Shown here in pieces: positions 1 through 8,160 of a DNA stretch of 64,000 nucleotides; within the stretch, counting starts at the first letter, position 1, and every line of letters begins with the position of its first letter. The notes under the pieces were generated by a model. The model worked only from the letters and a program-made list of their open reading frames with translations, had not been told where the DNA came from and did no database searches. The stretch is from Rugosimonospora acidiphila (GTDB taxonomy: Bacteria > Actinomycetota > Actinomycetes > Mycobacteriales > Micromonosporaceae), in assembly GCF_039543385.1 (NCBI RefSeq), contig NZ_BAABJQ010000005.1, forward strand, positions 248,001 through 312,000. The letters are read 5' to 3'. Position numbers and translations under genes: made by a program.

Positions 1-280
1 AGAACCGGCAGGCGGCGGCGCACTTGGCCACCTCCGCCCTGGCCGCGGCCAGCGTCTTGCCCATCTCGGTGGTCATCATGGCGGCCAGATCGTCGCGCTG
101 TTCGTCGAGGATCGACGCCGCCGCGACCATCCACTCGCCGCGCTGGGCGAACGAGGTGGCGCGCAGCGCGGCGAAGCCGTCGACCGCGCGGGCGAGCGAC
201 CGATCGATCTGCTCCGGTGACATGGCATCGAAGGCCTTGACGACCTCGCCGTTCGCGGGATTGATGGTTGCGATAGCCAT
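1..280 (-). CDS. Aldehyde dehydrogenase, N-terminal part (succinate-semialdehyde dehydrogenase-like), cut by window edge
   Basis: Reading leftwards from an ATG at 280, the first 93 codons give MAIATINPANGEVVKAFDAM and then the helical N-terminal part of an NAD(P)-dependent aldehyde dehydrogenase, including the EMGKTLAAARAEV segment typical of GabD-like succinate-semialdehyde dehydrogenases. A good ribosome binding site (aaaggacgg) lies just before the ATG. The catalytic Cys and Glu lie outside the window, so the substrate cannot be judged; the family oxidises aldehydes to acids in the cytoplasm. It is transcribed away from the DUF2795 gene, with about 140 bases between the two starts. Confidence 0.85.
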   Translation of the reverse strand, partial: MAIATINPANGEVVKAFDAMSPEQIDRSLARAVDGFAALRATSFAQRGEWMVAAASILDEQRDDLAAMMTTEMGKTLAAARAEVAKCAAACRF

Positions 281-419
281 GCCGCACCGTCCTTTTCCTA
301 GGGCTCACCCAAACGTTATCGAGGTTGCCCTCCGGTGGCGAGGAGTGCCCGGCCCCGGGCCCGCCCGGACGAGCCACCCGTTCGGGTGTAACCGGAGGCC
401 TGGCGGGTAGCCCATAGGC

Positions 420-614
420 ATGACAGTGAACCCGATCCAGCTGCAGAAGTTCCTGGGCGGTATCGACTACCCGACCAGCAAGCAGCAACTGATGAAGAGC
501 GCCGAGAAGCACGGTGCGGACAAAAAGGTGATGGACACGATCCGGGCACTGCCCCGGGACGATTTCAACTCGCCCAACGACGTCAGCGAGGCGATCGGCG
601 ACATGCGGGCCTGA
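420..614 (+). CDS. DUF2795 small protein
   Basis: A 64-residue protein with the features of DUF2795: LQKFLGGIDYPTSKQQLM, then a helix with GADKKVMDTIRALP and a final FNSPNDVSEAIG. The family is common in actinobacteria, is about this size, and has no established function; its helical layout resembles small DNA- or protein-binding modules, but that is only a guess. It stands alone, divergent from the aldehyde dehydrogenase and followed by a hairpin. The ATG is the only sensible start. Confidence 0.8.
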   Translation: MTVNPIQLQKFLGGIDYPTSKQQLMKSAEKHGADKKVMDTIRALPRDDFNSPNDVSEAIGDMRA

Positions 615-638
615 ACCGGTCAGACCCCCGGCCACGGT

Positions 639-663
639 TACGGTCCGCGCCTGACGGGCCGTA
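639..663 (+). terminator. Stem-loop after the DUF2795 gene
   Basis: Nine-base arms at 639-647 and 655-663 pair with one G-T mismatch around a 7-base loop. There is no T run, as is common for hairpin terminators in high-GC actinobacteria. It sits 25 bases beyond the DUF2795 stop and before the convergent DUF2267 gene. Confidence 0.5.
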
Positions 664-706
664 ATCGCTGCCGGGGTTCGAATCTCTCCCCGAACACTTC
701 CCCCGG

Positions 707-1099
707 TTATCGGGTGATGAGGTCGAGTAGCGGCTCGGGCGTGACGTGTTCAACGTTGACCATGACGCCGAACGGCACGGTCGCCGCGATCGCGTCGGTC
801 ACCGCGTGGACGGCGCGCTCCGCCTCCTCCACACCGCAGCCGCACCGGCGGGCCACCGCCGCCACGAAGTCGCCGCGGTCGACCTGGCTGGCCGAGGAGT
901 CGGCCGGGAAGTGCCGACCCACCTCCGCGCCCATCGAGTCCGGCAGGCTGGACGCCAGGTACGCGGCGGTGCCGTACGGCAGCACCTCGCCCAGCGTCTC
1001 CAGCACCGAGCACACCGCCTGCCACGCGGGTATCCGGAGGCCGGCCGCCTCGACCCGGTCGATGATGTCCTGGCTACGGGTATCCCGGCTCGCGCTCAT
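707..1099 (-). CDS. DUF2267 domain protein
   Basis: A 130-residue protein matching DUF2267: an N-terminal helix pair (IIDRVEAAGLRIPAWQAVCSVLETLGEVLPYGTAAYLASSLP), then a second helical repeat with CGCGVEEAERAVHAVTDAIAATVP. The family is widespread in soil actinobacteria and often sits near stress genes; its function is unknown. The ATG at 1099 is preceded by a caggggc Shine-Dalgarno-like stretch; an upstream in-frame ATG 11 codons earlier is possible but has a poorer site. It is divergent from the GT2 gene at 1170. Confidence 0.75.
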   Translation of the reverse strand: MSASRDTRSQDIIDRVEAAGLRIPAWQAVCSVLETLGEVLPYGTAAYLASSLPDSMGAEVGRHFPADSSASQVDRGDFVAAVARRCGCGVEEAERAVHAVTDAIAATVPFGVMVNVEHVTPEPLLDLITR

Positions 1100-1169
1100 G
1101 CGCCCCTGGTTACCCGTCCGGCCATGATTCATGCCGGTTGGGCGCCCCCGGTGCGGGTAATCCGACCAG

Positions 1170-2039
1170 ATGTTCCGCCACCTCGATCCGGGCGACCCGC
1201 TGGCCTTCCGCGCGCCGCGCGAGCTGGACGTGCTGATCCCCAGCCGGAACCGGGCGACCGAACTGGCCGCCACCCTGGCCGGGCTGGCCGGGCAGGACCT
1301 GACCGGGGTGGAGCCGGACTTCGGGGTGGTGGTCAGCGACCAGTCGGACGGCGAGCCCACCTGGCGGCACGCGGCGGTGGCCGGCATGGTCCGGGTGCTG
1401 CGCCACCGGGGGCACCCCGTGCTGCTGCACGCCCACCTGCCGCGCCGGGGCGTGGCGGAGAACCGGGGGCACTTGCTGGCCTCGTCTGCGGCACGGTACG
1501 TGCTGTTCCTCGACGACGACGTGTGGCTGGAGCCGGCCGCGGTGGGCCGGCTGCTGGACTCGATCCGAAGCCTGCGCTGCGGACTGGTCGGCAACGCGCC
1601 GCACGGGCTCTCCTACGCCGACGATCACCGACCGGATCAGGAGAAGACCTACCGGGAGTGGGCCGGGCCGCCCACGCCAGAGCGGATCGAGCCCCGCGGC
1701 CCGGAGTGGAGCCGGGCGAGCGTGCACGCGGCGGCGAACCTGCTGCACGTCGAGCAGCGGTTGGCGCTGCGCGCCGGGCAGTGGCGGGCGTACCGGATCG
1801 CCTGGGTGGGCGCCTGCGTGCTGTACGACCGGGCCAAGCTGGTGGACGTCGGCGGGTACGACTTCTGGCCCCGGGTACCGGTCGAGCACAGCGGCGAGGA
1901 CGTGCTGGTGCAGCTGCGCGTGATGGAGCGCTATGGCGGCGCGGGGATCGTGCCCAGCGGCGCGTTCCACCTGGAGACGCCGACGACCGTGGATGCCCGG
2001 GAGACCGAGTGCTTCGACGCCGTCCCGCCCTACGACTGA
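1170..2039 (+). CDS. Glycosyltransferase family 2
   Basis: A 289-residue GT-A type transferase without membrane segments. The nucleotide-sugar half is visible: LDVLIPSRNRATELAATLAGL near residue 18, GVAENRGHLLASSAARYVLFLDDDVWLEP with the DDD metal-binding motif near residue 115, and a C-terminal acceptor half with GGYDFWPRVPVEHSGEDVLVQLRV (ED motif). Such enzymes transfer a sugar from NDP-sugar to a glycan or lipid acceptor. It converges on the GT9/HldE operon, with stop codons inside a short tandem duplication, so it probably belongs to the same glycan pathway. Donor and acceptor cannot be inferred. Confidence 0.85.
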   Translation: MFRHLDPGDPLAFRAPRELDVLIPSRNRATELAATLAGLAGQDLTGVEPDFGVVVSDQSDGEPTWRHAAVAGMVRVLRHRGHPVLLHAHLPRRGVAENRGHLLASSAARYVLFLDDDVWLEPAAVGRLLDSIRSLRCGLVGNAPHGLSYADDHRPDQEKTYREWAGPPTPERIEPRGPEWSRASVHAAANLLHVEQRLALRAGQWRAYRIAWVGACVLYDRAKLVDVGGYDFWPRVPVEHSGEDVLVQLRVMERYGGAGIVPSGAFHLETPTTVDARETECFDAVPPYD

Positions 2040-2061
2040 ACCGAGCCCTACGACTGAACCG
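2027..2061. repeat. 18-base tandem duplication spanning two convergent stop codons
   Basis: A 17-base unit beginning gccctacgactg occurs at 2027-2043 and again at 2045-2061 (period 18). It contains the TGA of the rightward GT2 gene and, on the other strand, the TAG of the leftward GT9 gene, so the duplication preserves both reading frames and both ends. Confidence 0.85.
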
Positions 2062-3136
2062 CCGCGCGGCCAAGGAGTTCCAGGGCGGCGTCGCGAACCT
2101 CCACCGACGGTACGTCCGCCACGAACGACACCCGGTGCTCGCACGGCGTGGCGCCATCCCGGGCCGGGTACAGGTCCCGGGTGCAGTCCAGGCCGCACTC
2201 CGGGCAGTGGATGGTCCACGAGATCATCGGCAGGTGCCGGGTGCGCTCCGGGGGCGCGCAGTTGATCAGGTTGCCGATCCAGTAGATGCCCACCGTGGGC
2301 GTGTCCACCGCCTCGGCGAGGTGCAGCGGACCGGTGTCGTTGGAGACCACCGCCGCGCAGCCGGCGTAGAGCGCGGCCAGCCCGCCCAGGGACAGCCCGC
2401 CGACCAGCGCCCGGGCCGGGCGGCGCATCTGGCCGACCACCTCCTCGACCACCTCGCGCTCGGGCGGGGTACCGGTGACGATCACCTCGGCTCCGGCCTC
2501 GGCCAGGGCGTCTCCGACCTCGCTGAACCTCCGCGCCGGCCAGCGCCGCCGGGTGTCGCTGGCACCCGGGTGCAGCGCCACGCGCGGGCCGGCCGGCACC
2601 CCCGCCACGGCCTTGGACTCCATCAGGTCCTGCTCGGTCAGCTCCAGCCGGGGCCGCCAGCCGACCGGCGACGCGCCGATCAGCCCGACGACCTCCAGGT
2701 ACCGGAACACCTCGGGTTGGTAGTAGTCGTAGCGCACCCACCGGTCAAGCGCGGGCGCGTCCGGTGCGCGCAGCCCGATCGCCAGCCGGGCGCCCAGGCC
2801 GAGCACGAACGGGTTGGAGTTGCGCCCACCCCCGTGCAGCTGCACGGCCACGTCGTAACGCCGGGCCCGAACGGCCTCCTGAAACTCGGGCAGCGAGGGT
2901 GCCTGCTCTCCCGCGTCGGCGGTACGGATGCCGGGCAGGGGAGGCACCACCACGACGTCGTCCACGGGTCCGGGCCGGCCGGTGAGGAACCTGGCGTGCC
3001 AGGGCGCGCCGAGCAGGGTGATCTCGGCGTCCGGGTACGCGGCGCGCAGCGCGTCCAGCGCGGGCAGGGTGAAGATGAAGTCGCCGACCGCGTTGGCGCG
3101 CAGCACCGCTATGCGCGCCACGTCGGGCTCCGTCAC
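2048..3136 (-). CDS. Glycosyltransferase family 9 (heptosyltransferase-like)
   Basis: A 362-residue GT9 protein. Family marks are the N-terminal RIAVLRANAVGDFIFTLPAL (acceptor-site loop), ALHPGASDTRRRWPARRFSEV (donor phosphate region) and the C-terminal VVSNDTGPLHLAEAVDTPTVGIY signature. GT9 enzymes usually move heptose from ADP-heptose. The GTG start at 3136 overlaps the TGA of hldE by four bases (GTGA), implying translational coupling, so the neighbouring HldE is the likely donor source. A CPECGLDCTRDLYPARDGATPC segment near the C-terminus carries four cysteines. The acceptor in a Gram-positive cell is unknown. Confidence 0.88.
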   Translation of the reverse strand: MTEPDVARIAVLRANAVGDFIFTLPALDALRAAYPDAEITLLGAPWHARFLTGRPGPVDDVVVVPPLPGIRTADAGEQAPSLPEFQEAVRARRYDVAVQLHGGGRNSNPFVLGLGARLAIGLRAPDAPALDRWVRYDYYQPEVFRYLEVVGLIGASPVGWRPRLELTEQDLMESKAVAGVPAGPRVALHPGASDTRRRWPARRFSEVGDALAEAGAEVIVTGTPPEREVVEEVVGQMRRPARALVGGLSLGGLAALYAGCAAVVSNDTGPLHLAEAVDTPTVGIYWIGNLINCAPPERTRHLPMISWTIHCPECGLDCTRDLYPARDGATPCEHRVSFVADVPSVEVRDAALELLGRAAVQS

Positions 3137-4758
3137 GACCGGCCGCCGCCCGAGCTGGCGGGCTGCGCGGAGGTGGTTCCGGTGCCGGGTGGCGGAGCCT
3201 GCCCGGCTTCCGGCTGGGTGGCCGCCTCGGTCACCAGCTCGAGGCCCGCCTCCGGCGGTTCGCTGGAAGCCGACGCCGCGGCCCCCGGGGACGCCGGCTC
3301 CCGGCGGCGGATCCGCTCGATGATCGCCGAGGTCGACCGGTCCGGCAGGTACCCGAGGGTCTGCACCTCGCCGCCGAGGGCGTACACCAGCTCCGCCTCC
3401 GGGATCAGCTCGGGCGTGTAGTCGCCACCCTTGACGTACACGTCCGGCCGGATCGCCTCCAGCAGGTCGGTCGGGCTGTCGTCGTCGAAGATGATCACGT
3501 GGTCCACGCAGCCGAGGGCGGCGAGCACCCCCGCCCGGTCCTCTTGCGCGTTCACCGGCCGGCCCGGTCCCTTGAGCCGCCGCACCGACTCGTCCGAGTT
3601 GACCGCCACGATCAGCACCTCGCCCAGCTGCCGCGCCTGCACCAGGTAACCGATGTGGCCGCGGTGCAGCACGTCGAAGCAGCCGTTGGTGAACACGATC
3701 CGGGCGCCCACCGCCCTGGCCTCGTCGACCATGCGGGTGAGGTCGTTGATGTCCAGCGCCCGGGGCGGCTGCGGGGCCATCCAGTCCAGCAGCACGTCCA
3801 CCCCGCACACGGAGGTGCCGGGCTCGGTCAGCGCCAGGCCGGCGGCGCCCTGCGCGACCTGCGAGGCCGCCGCCGGCCCCGCGCCGGCGACCAGGGCGAG
3901 CACGAACCCGGCCAGGTAGCTGTCGCCCGCGCCGGCGCTGTGCGCGGCCGGGCCGGGGTTGGCGACGGTACGGTACAGCCCCCCGGCCTCGTCGAGCACC
4001 AGGGAACCGTCCACGTCCAGGGTCAGCGCGACCGATCGGGCCCCGGCCGCCTCGCGGACTGCCGGCAGCCGCTCGGTGGCCCAGTCCACCCGGCCCCGGA
4101 CCGGCGCCGGCCCGCCCAGCAGCCGGGCCGCCTCGTCGAGGTTGGGCGTTACGAGATCGGGCTCGGTACGGCGCCACCGCCGTAGGTCGTGCGCGTCGAC
4201 GGCGAGCAGGCCCACCTCGCCCCGGTACTGGCAGAGCAGGTCGATCAGCTCGTCGGGCAGGGTACCCGCGGCGTAGTCGCACACCACCACGCAGGCCGGC
4301 CCGTCCTCCAGCACGGAGCGCACCTCGCCCAGCAGCACGGCGGCGTGCTCCGGGGGCAGCGGGCCGACGTCGCCCTCGTCGAACCGGGCCACGATCTGCT
4401 CCCCGGCCAACAGGCGGCGCTTGGTCACGGTACGGCGGCCGTCCACCGGCACCAGCCGGCTGCTCACCCCGGCGTCGGACAGCCGGTCGGACAGCAGCTG
4501 GGCCGTCTCGTCCCCGCCGGTCGCGGCGACCAGTTCCACCCGGGCGCCCAGCGCGGCCAGGTTGGTGGCGGTGTTCGCCGCGCCACCGGCCGTGTACCGG
4601 CTGTCGGACAGCTCCACGACGCCCACCGGCGCCTCCCGGCACAGCCGGTCCGGCGTGCCGGTCAGCCAGCCGTCGAGCAGCGCGTCGCCCAGGACCAGTA
4701 CCCTCCGGCCCGACCAGCGGGCGGCCAACTCCGCAATGGTTTCTCGCTCCACGCCCAC
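3133..4758 (-). CDS. hldE: Bifunctional heptose-7-phosphate kinase / heptose-1-phosphate adenylyltransferase (HldE-like)
   Basis: A 541-residue fusion. Residues 1-330 are a PfkB/ribokinase fold (GGAANTATNLAALG near 58-71, GAGDS with the catalytic Asp at 279); residues 335-490 are a cytidylyltransferase-like fold with FTNGCFDVLHRGHIGYL (HxGH at 365-368) and VKGGDYTPE. This is the E. coli HldE order: kinase makes D-glycero-beta-D-manno-heptose 1,7-bisphosphate, and the second domain makes ADP-heptose from the 1-phosphate. About 55 extra residues rich in Ala, Ser, Pro and Glu follow the folded part and are not usual. Phosphatase (GmhB), isomerase (GmhA) and epimerase genes are not in the window. 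Confidence 0.88.
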   Translation of the reverse strand: MGVERETIAELAARWSGRRVLVLGDALLDGWLTGTPDRLCREAPVGVVELSDSRYTAGGAANTATNLAALGARVELVAATGGDETAQLLSDRLSDAGVSSRLVPVDGRRTVTKRRLLAGEQIVARFDEGDVGPLPPEHAAVLLGEVRSVLEDGPACVVVCDYAAGTLPDELIDLLCQYRGEVGLLAVDAHDLRRWRRTEPDLVTPNLDEAARLLGGPAPVRGRVDWATERLPAVREAAGARSVALTLDVDGSLVLDEAGGLYRTVANPGPAAHSAGAGDSYLAGFVLALVAGAGPAAASQVAQGAAGLALTEPGTSVCGVDVLLDWMAPQPPRALDINDLTRMVDEARAVGARIVFTNGCFDVLHRGHIGYLVQARQLGEVLIVAVNSDESVRRLKGPGRPVNAQEDRAGVLAALGCVDHVIIFDDDSPTDLLEAIRPDVYVKGGDYTPELIPEAELVYALGGEVQTLGYLPDRSTSAIIERIRRREPASPGAAASASSEPPEAGLELVTEAATQPEAGQAPPPGTGTTSAQPASSGGGRS

Positions 4759-4853
4759 GCCTTACCCCGCCTCCGGCGAGACATGCCGAGCGCACGGGAG
4801 AAACCCGGCCCCGCACCGTTTACCGGCGACCGGGCCGGGTAGCGGGTGAAGTC

Positions 4854-6779
4854 ATGACAGACCAGGACCAACCGCCCGAAAATGAACCTCTGGAGAACCC
4901 TCCACCCGAGGAGCCGGGCGTCCGTCCAGTCCGGGTCCCGGACCCCGGCGAGTACCGCCGTGACCAATATCCGGTACCCGAGGCAGCCTCCGAGCTCGCC
5001 GGCGACGAGCCGGAACGGTGGAAGACCGCCATCGGCGGCGGCGCCCGCACGATCCAGACCGAGATGCAGCCGTCCGTGCTGCGGCCCACGCCCATCCTGC
5101 CGTACCCCGGCCCGGTGCACCGGCAGGTCAAGGGCTCGGCCATCGGCCGGCTGCTGCGCACCACCGACGCCAAGCAGATCGGCCTGCTGTACCTGACCAC
5201 CGCGTTCGGCTTCTACAGCATCGGCGGCCTGATGGCCATGCTCATGCGCGCCGAGCTGGCCCGGCCCGGGATGCAGTTCCTGTCGCTGGAGCAGTACAAC
5301 CAGCTGTTCACCGAGCACGGCACGGTCATGCTGCTGCTGTTCGCCACGCCCATGGTCTTCGCGTTCGGCAACTACATCGTGCCGCTGCAGGTCGGCGCCC
5401 CGGACGTGTCCTTCCCCCGGCTCAACGCGTTCGCCTACTGGCTGTACCTGTTCGGCGGCAGCCTGGTCATCGCCGGTTTCCTGACCCCCAACGGCGCCGC
5501 CGACTTCGGCTGGTTCGCCTACGAGCCGCTGGCCAACGCCCAGAACACCCCGGGCGCGGGCGGGAACATGTGGTTCATCGGCCTGGTGATCTCCGGTCTG
5601 GGCACCATCCTGGGCGCGGTCAACATGATCACCACCGTCCTGACGCTGCGCGCCCCCGGCATGACCTTCTTCCGGATGCCGCTGTTCACCTGGTGCATCT
5701 TCATCACCGCGATCCTGGTCATCCTGGTCTTCCCGCTCCTGGCCGCCACGCTGCTCGCCGCGTTCGCCGACCGAATACTCGGCGCCCACGTCTTCGACTC
5801 GGCCACCGGCGGGCCGTTGCTGTGGCAACACCTGTTCTGGTTCTTCGGCCATCCCGAGGTCTACATCGTGGCGCTGCCGTTCTTCGGCATCATCTCGGAG
5901 GTCATCCCGGTCTTCTGCCGCAAGGCGCTGTTCGGCTACAAGGGCATGGTGATCGCCATCATCGCGATCGCCGGGCTGTCGATGACCGTGTGGGCGCACC
6001 ACATGTTCGCCACCGGACAGGTACTGCTGCCGTTCTTCTCGTTCCTGTCGTACCTGATCGCGATCCCCACCGGCATCAAGTTCTTCAACTGGATAGGCAC
6101 GATGTGGAAGGGCCAGGTGACCTTCGAGACGCCGATGATGTTCGCCATCGGCTTCCTGGTCACCTTCCTGCTCGGCGGCCTGTCCGGGGTGCTGCTGGCC
6201 TCGCCCCCGGTGGACTGGCACGTCTCCGACACGTACTTCGTGGTGGCGCACTTCCACTACGTGCTGTTCGGCACCATCGTGTTCGCGGTCTTCGCCGGCG
6301 TGTACTTCTGGTTCCCCAAAATGACCGGCCGGATGCTCGACGACCGGCTGGGCAAGCTGCACTTCTGGCTCACCTTCATCGGCTTCCACGGCACCTTCCT
6401 GGTGCAGCACTGGCTGGGCGACGAGGGCATGCCCCGCCGGTACGGCGACTACCTGCCCAGCGACGGGTTCACCACGCTCAACATGATCTCCAGCATCAGC
6501 GCGTTCATCCTCGGCGCCTCGACCCTGATCTTCTTCTGGAACGCCTACAAGTCCTACAAGTTCGGCCGGCTGGTGACCGTGGACGACCCCTGGGGGTTCG
6601 GCAACTCCCTGGAGTGGGCCACCTCCTGCCCGCCGCCGCTGCGCAACTTCGAACGGCTGCCCCGCATCCGCAGCGAACGACCGGCCTTCGAGGTCAAGTA
6701 CGGCAAGCACCTCGCCGATCTCGCCCGCGACGCCAAGCAGCGCGAGGTACGCGCGGCCCAGGACCTGGAAGAGCAGTAG
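4854..6779 (+). CDS. ctaD: Cytochrome c oxidase subunit I with long N-terminal extension
   Basis: A 641-residue haem-copper oxidase subunit I of the aa3 type. Metal ligands are visible: H155 (TEHGT, haem a), H333 and Y337 (GHPEVY, CuB and its cross-linked Tyr), H382-H383 (AHHMF), H466 (haem a3) and H468 (AHFHY). Twelve or so membrane segments run from about residue 112. It couples oxygen reduction to proton pumping in the plasma membrane. The first ~85 residues are an acidic, proline-rich tail (PPENEPLENPPPEEPG) before the conserved PVHRQVKGSAIGRLLRTTDAKQIG; usual actinobacterial proteins start close to that segment. M71 is an alternative start but lacks a clear ribosome binding site. The other oxidase subunits are not nearby. 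Confidence 0.93.
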   Translation: MTDQDQPPENEPLENPPPEEPGVRPVRVPDPGEYRRDQYPVPEAASELAGDEPERWKTAIGGGARTIQTEMQPSVLRPTPILPYPGPVHRQVKGSAIGRLLRTTDAKQIGLLYLTTAFGFYSIGGLMAMLMRAELARPGMQFLSLEQYNQLFTEHGTVMLLLFATPMVFAFGNYIVPLQVGAPDVSFPRLNAFAYWLYLFGGSLVIAGFLTPNGAADFGWFAYEPLANAQNTPGAGGNMWFIGLVISGLGTILGAVNMITTVLTLRAPGMTFFRMPLFTWCIFITAILVILVFPLLAATLLAAFADRILGAHVFDSATGGPLLWQHLFWFFGHPEVYIVALPFFGIISEVIPVFCRKALFGYKGMVIAIIAIAGLSMTVWAHHMFATGQVLLPFFSFLSYLIAIPTGIKFFNWIGTMWKGQVTFETPMMFAIGFLVTFLLGGLSGVLLASPPVDWHVSDTYFVVAHFHYVLFGTIVFAVFAGVYFWFPKMTGRMLDDRLGKLHFWLTFIGFHGTFLVQHWLGDEGMPRRYGDYLPSDGFTTLNMISSISAFILGASTLIFFWNAYKSYKFGRLVTVDDPWGFGNSLEWATSCPPPLRNFERLPRIRSERPAFEVKYGKHLADLARDAKQREVRAAQDLEEQ

Positions 6780-6786
6780 GTGCCTG

Positions 6787-8112
6787 ATGGTGACGTTCTC
6801 CGGCGACGAGCCGGTACCCGCCGGGGCCCGGGCCGCCCGCACCCGCCCGCTGCCGGCCGAGCAGGCACTCGGCCCGTACGGCCAGGTGGGCTCGCTGGTC
6901 CTGGCGACCGCGCGGGGGCTCGGCGCCGAGGACCGCGGCCAGCCACCGGGCGGCTCGGTGCTGCGCCGCATCGCCGCCGGCCTGGCCGCGCCGGTCGCGG
7001 AGCGGGCCGCGCTGCACCCGACCGAGACCGGCCTGATCGACGCCGACGCGATCGCCGAGTTCGCCACCGGCCAGTACCCGCGCCAGCAGTTCCCGGCCGT
7101 GGTGATCGGCTCACCGCACGGCGCGGCGGCACACCTCGCCGTGGCGCTGCGGGTGCCCTGGCTCCCGGCGGCGTTCGACGTGACGGTGCAGGCGGCGGAG
7201 CCGGCCGAGGGCGGCGTACCGGCCCTGCTGTCCGGCGGCTCGCTGGTGGCCGAGGCGGTGCTGTCCAGCAACCCGGAGCTGTCCGTGCGGCAGGTGCACG
7301 ACCCGGCCACCGCGACGCCGGGCACCATCACGCTGTTCCTGCGGTGGCGGGCGCTGCCCGCCGCGTATGAGGAGTTCCTGACCGAACAGCTCGCCTCCGG
7401 CGCCTCGATCCTGCTGGTTCGCGACACCAGCACCGCGCCCGCACTGGTCGGGCCGGGGCGCTTCGGGTTTCAGTACGGCGGCCCGGACGACGACCTGCCC
7501 AGCCTGCCCGGCACCTGGGTGCACGGGGAGACCGCGTACGGGGTCAACGGCGCGTTCGCCGAGGCGCTGCGGGTCTTCGCCACCGGCCACGGCCACCCGC
7601 TGCGACGGATCATGTTCGGTCGGCCGGAGGCGCTGTCCGCCGCCGTGGCCGACGTGTACCGGCGCTGGCTGCGCTCGGCCGGCAAGACCGGCAACCGGCT
7701 GGTGATCGAGTGCGGCCGGTTGATCGACCCGGCCCAGGTCGTCCGGGCCGGGCTGGTGCCGTTCTGGCTGCCCGCGCCGAGGCGCCACACGGTCGCCGAG
7801 ACGGCCTGGTGGCTGGCCGGCAGCGAGCCGTTCACCCAGATCGAGGTGCTCATCGAGCCGCCCGGCACCAGCGCGCCGACCCTGGCCAGCCTGGCCCAGT
7901 TCGAGGCGGTGGCCCGGTTCGCCACCCGGCAGGGCAGGGTGGACACGGCGACGGCCCGGGCGTACCCGTACGGCACGATCTCCGCCCGGCACGCCAGCCG
8001 GGTGCTCAAGGCGCACCCGTACGACCTGCCGGTGCCGCCGGAGCTGCCCACCGGCACGGCGGTGCGCTGGCTCGCCGACAGCGCGGAGACCGACGATCTG
8101 ATGATCTGTTGA
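6787..8112 (+). CDS. Conserved-looking protein of unknown function downstream of ctaD
   Basis: A 441-residue soluble protein that I do not recognise. It starts 7 bases after the ctaD stop, so it is probably co-transcribed with the oxidase gene. No signal peptide or membrane helix is evident. Visible features are alternating alpha/beta stretches (FPAVVIGSPHGAAAHLAVAL, GTITLFLRWRALPAAYEEFL, ASILLVRDTSTAPALVG) and a C-terminal part with three tryptophans (AETAWWLAG, AVRWLAD). Codon use matches its neighbours. No catalytic motif can be named with confidence. Confidence 0.7.
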   Translation: MVTFSGDEPVPAGARAARTRPLPAEQALGPYGQVGSLVLATARGLGAEDRGQPPGGSVLRRIAAGLAAPVAERAALHPTETGLIDADAIAEFATGQYPRQQFPAVVIGSPHGAAAHLAVALRVPWLPAAFDVTVQAAEPAEGGVPALLSGGSLVAEAVLSSNPELSVRQVHDPATATPGTITLFLRWRALPAAYEEFLTEQLASGASILLVRDTSTAPALVGPGRFGFQYGGPDDDLPSLPGTWVHGETAYGVNGAFAEALRVFATGHGHPLRRIMFGRPEALSAAVADVYRRWLRSAGKTGNRLVIECGRLIDPAQVVRAGLVPFWLPAPRRHTVAETAWWLAGSEPFTQIEVLIEPPGTSAPTLASLAQFEAVARFATRQGRVDTATARAYPYGTISARHASRVLKAHPYDLPVPPELPTGTAVRWLADSAETDDLMIC

Positions 8113-8160
8113 CCATGCAAAGACGTTTAAAGGCCACCACGTGCAGGTAGGGAACCGGAC

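Noticed and set aside
670..700. A ggttcgaatc motif like the T arm of a tRNA
   Set aside because: The flanks do not pair as a T stem and no anticodon or D arm can be folded around it, so it is not called a tRNA or a tRNA-derived att site.
746..3421. Very long rightward open frame (891 codons) covering the DUF2267, GT2, GT9 and hldE genes
   Set aside because: It is the out-of-frame shadow of real genes in a high-GC sequence; its translation is arginine-, glycine- and alanine-rich without family motifs.
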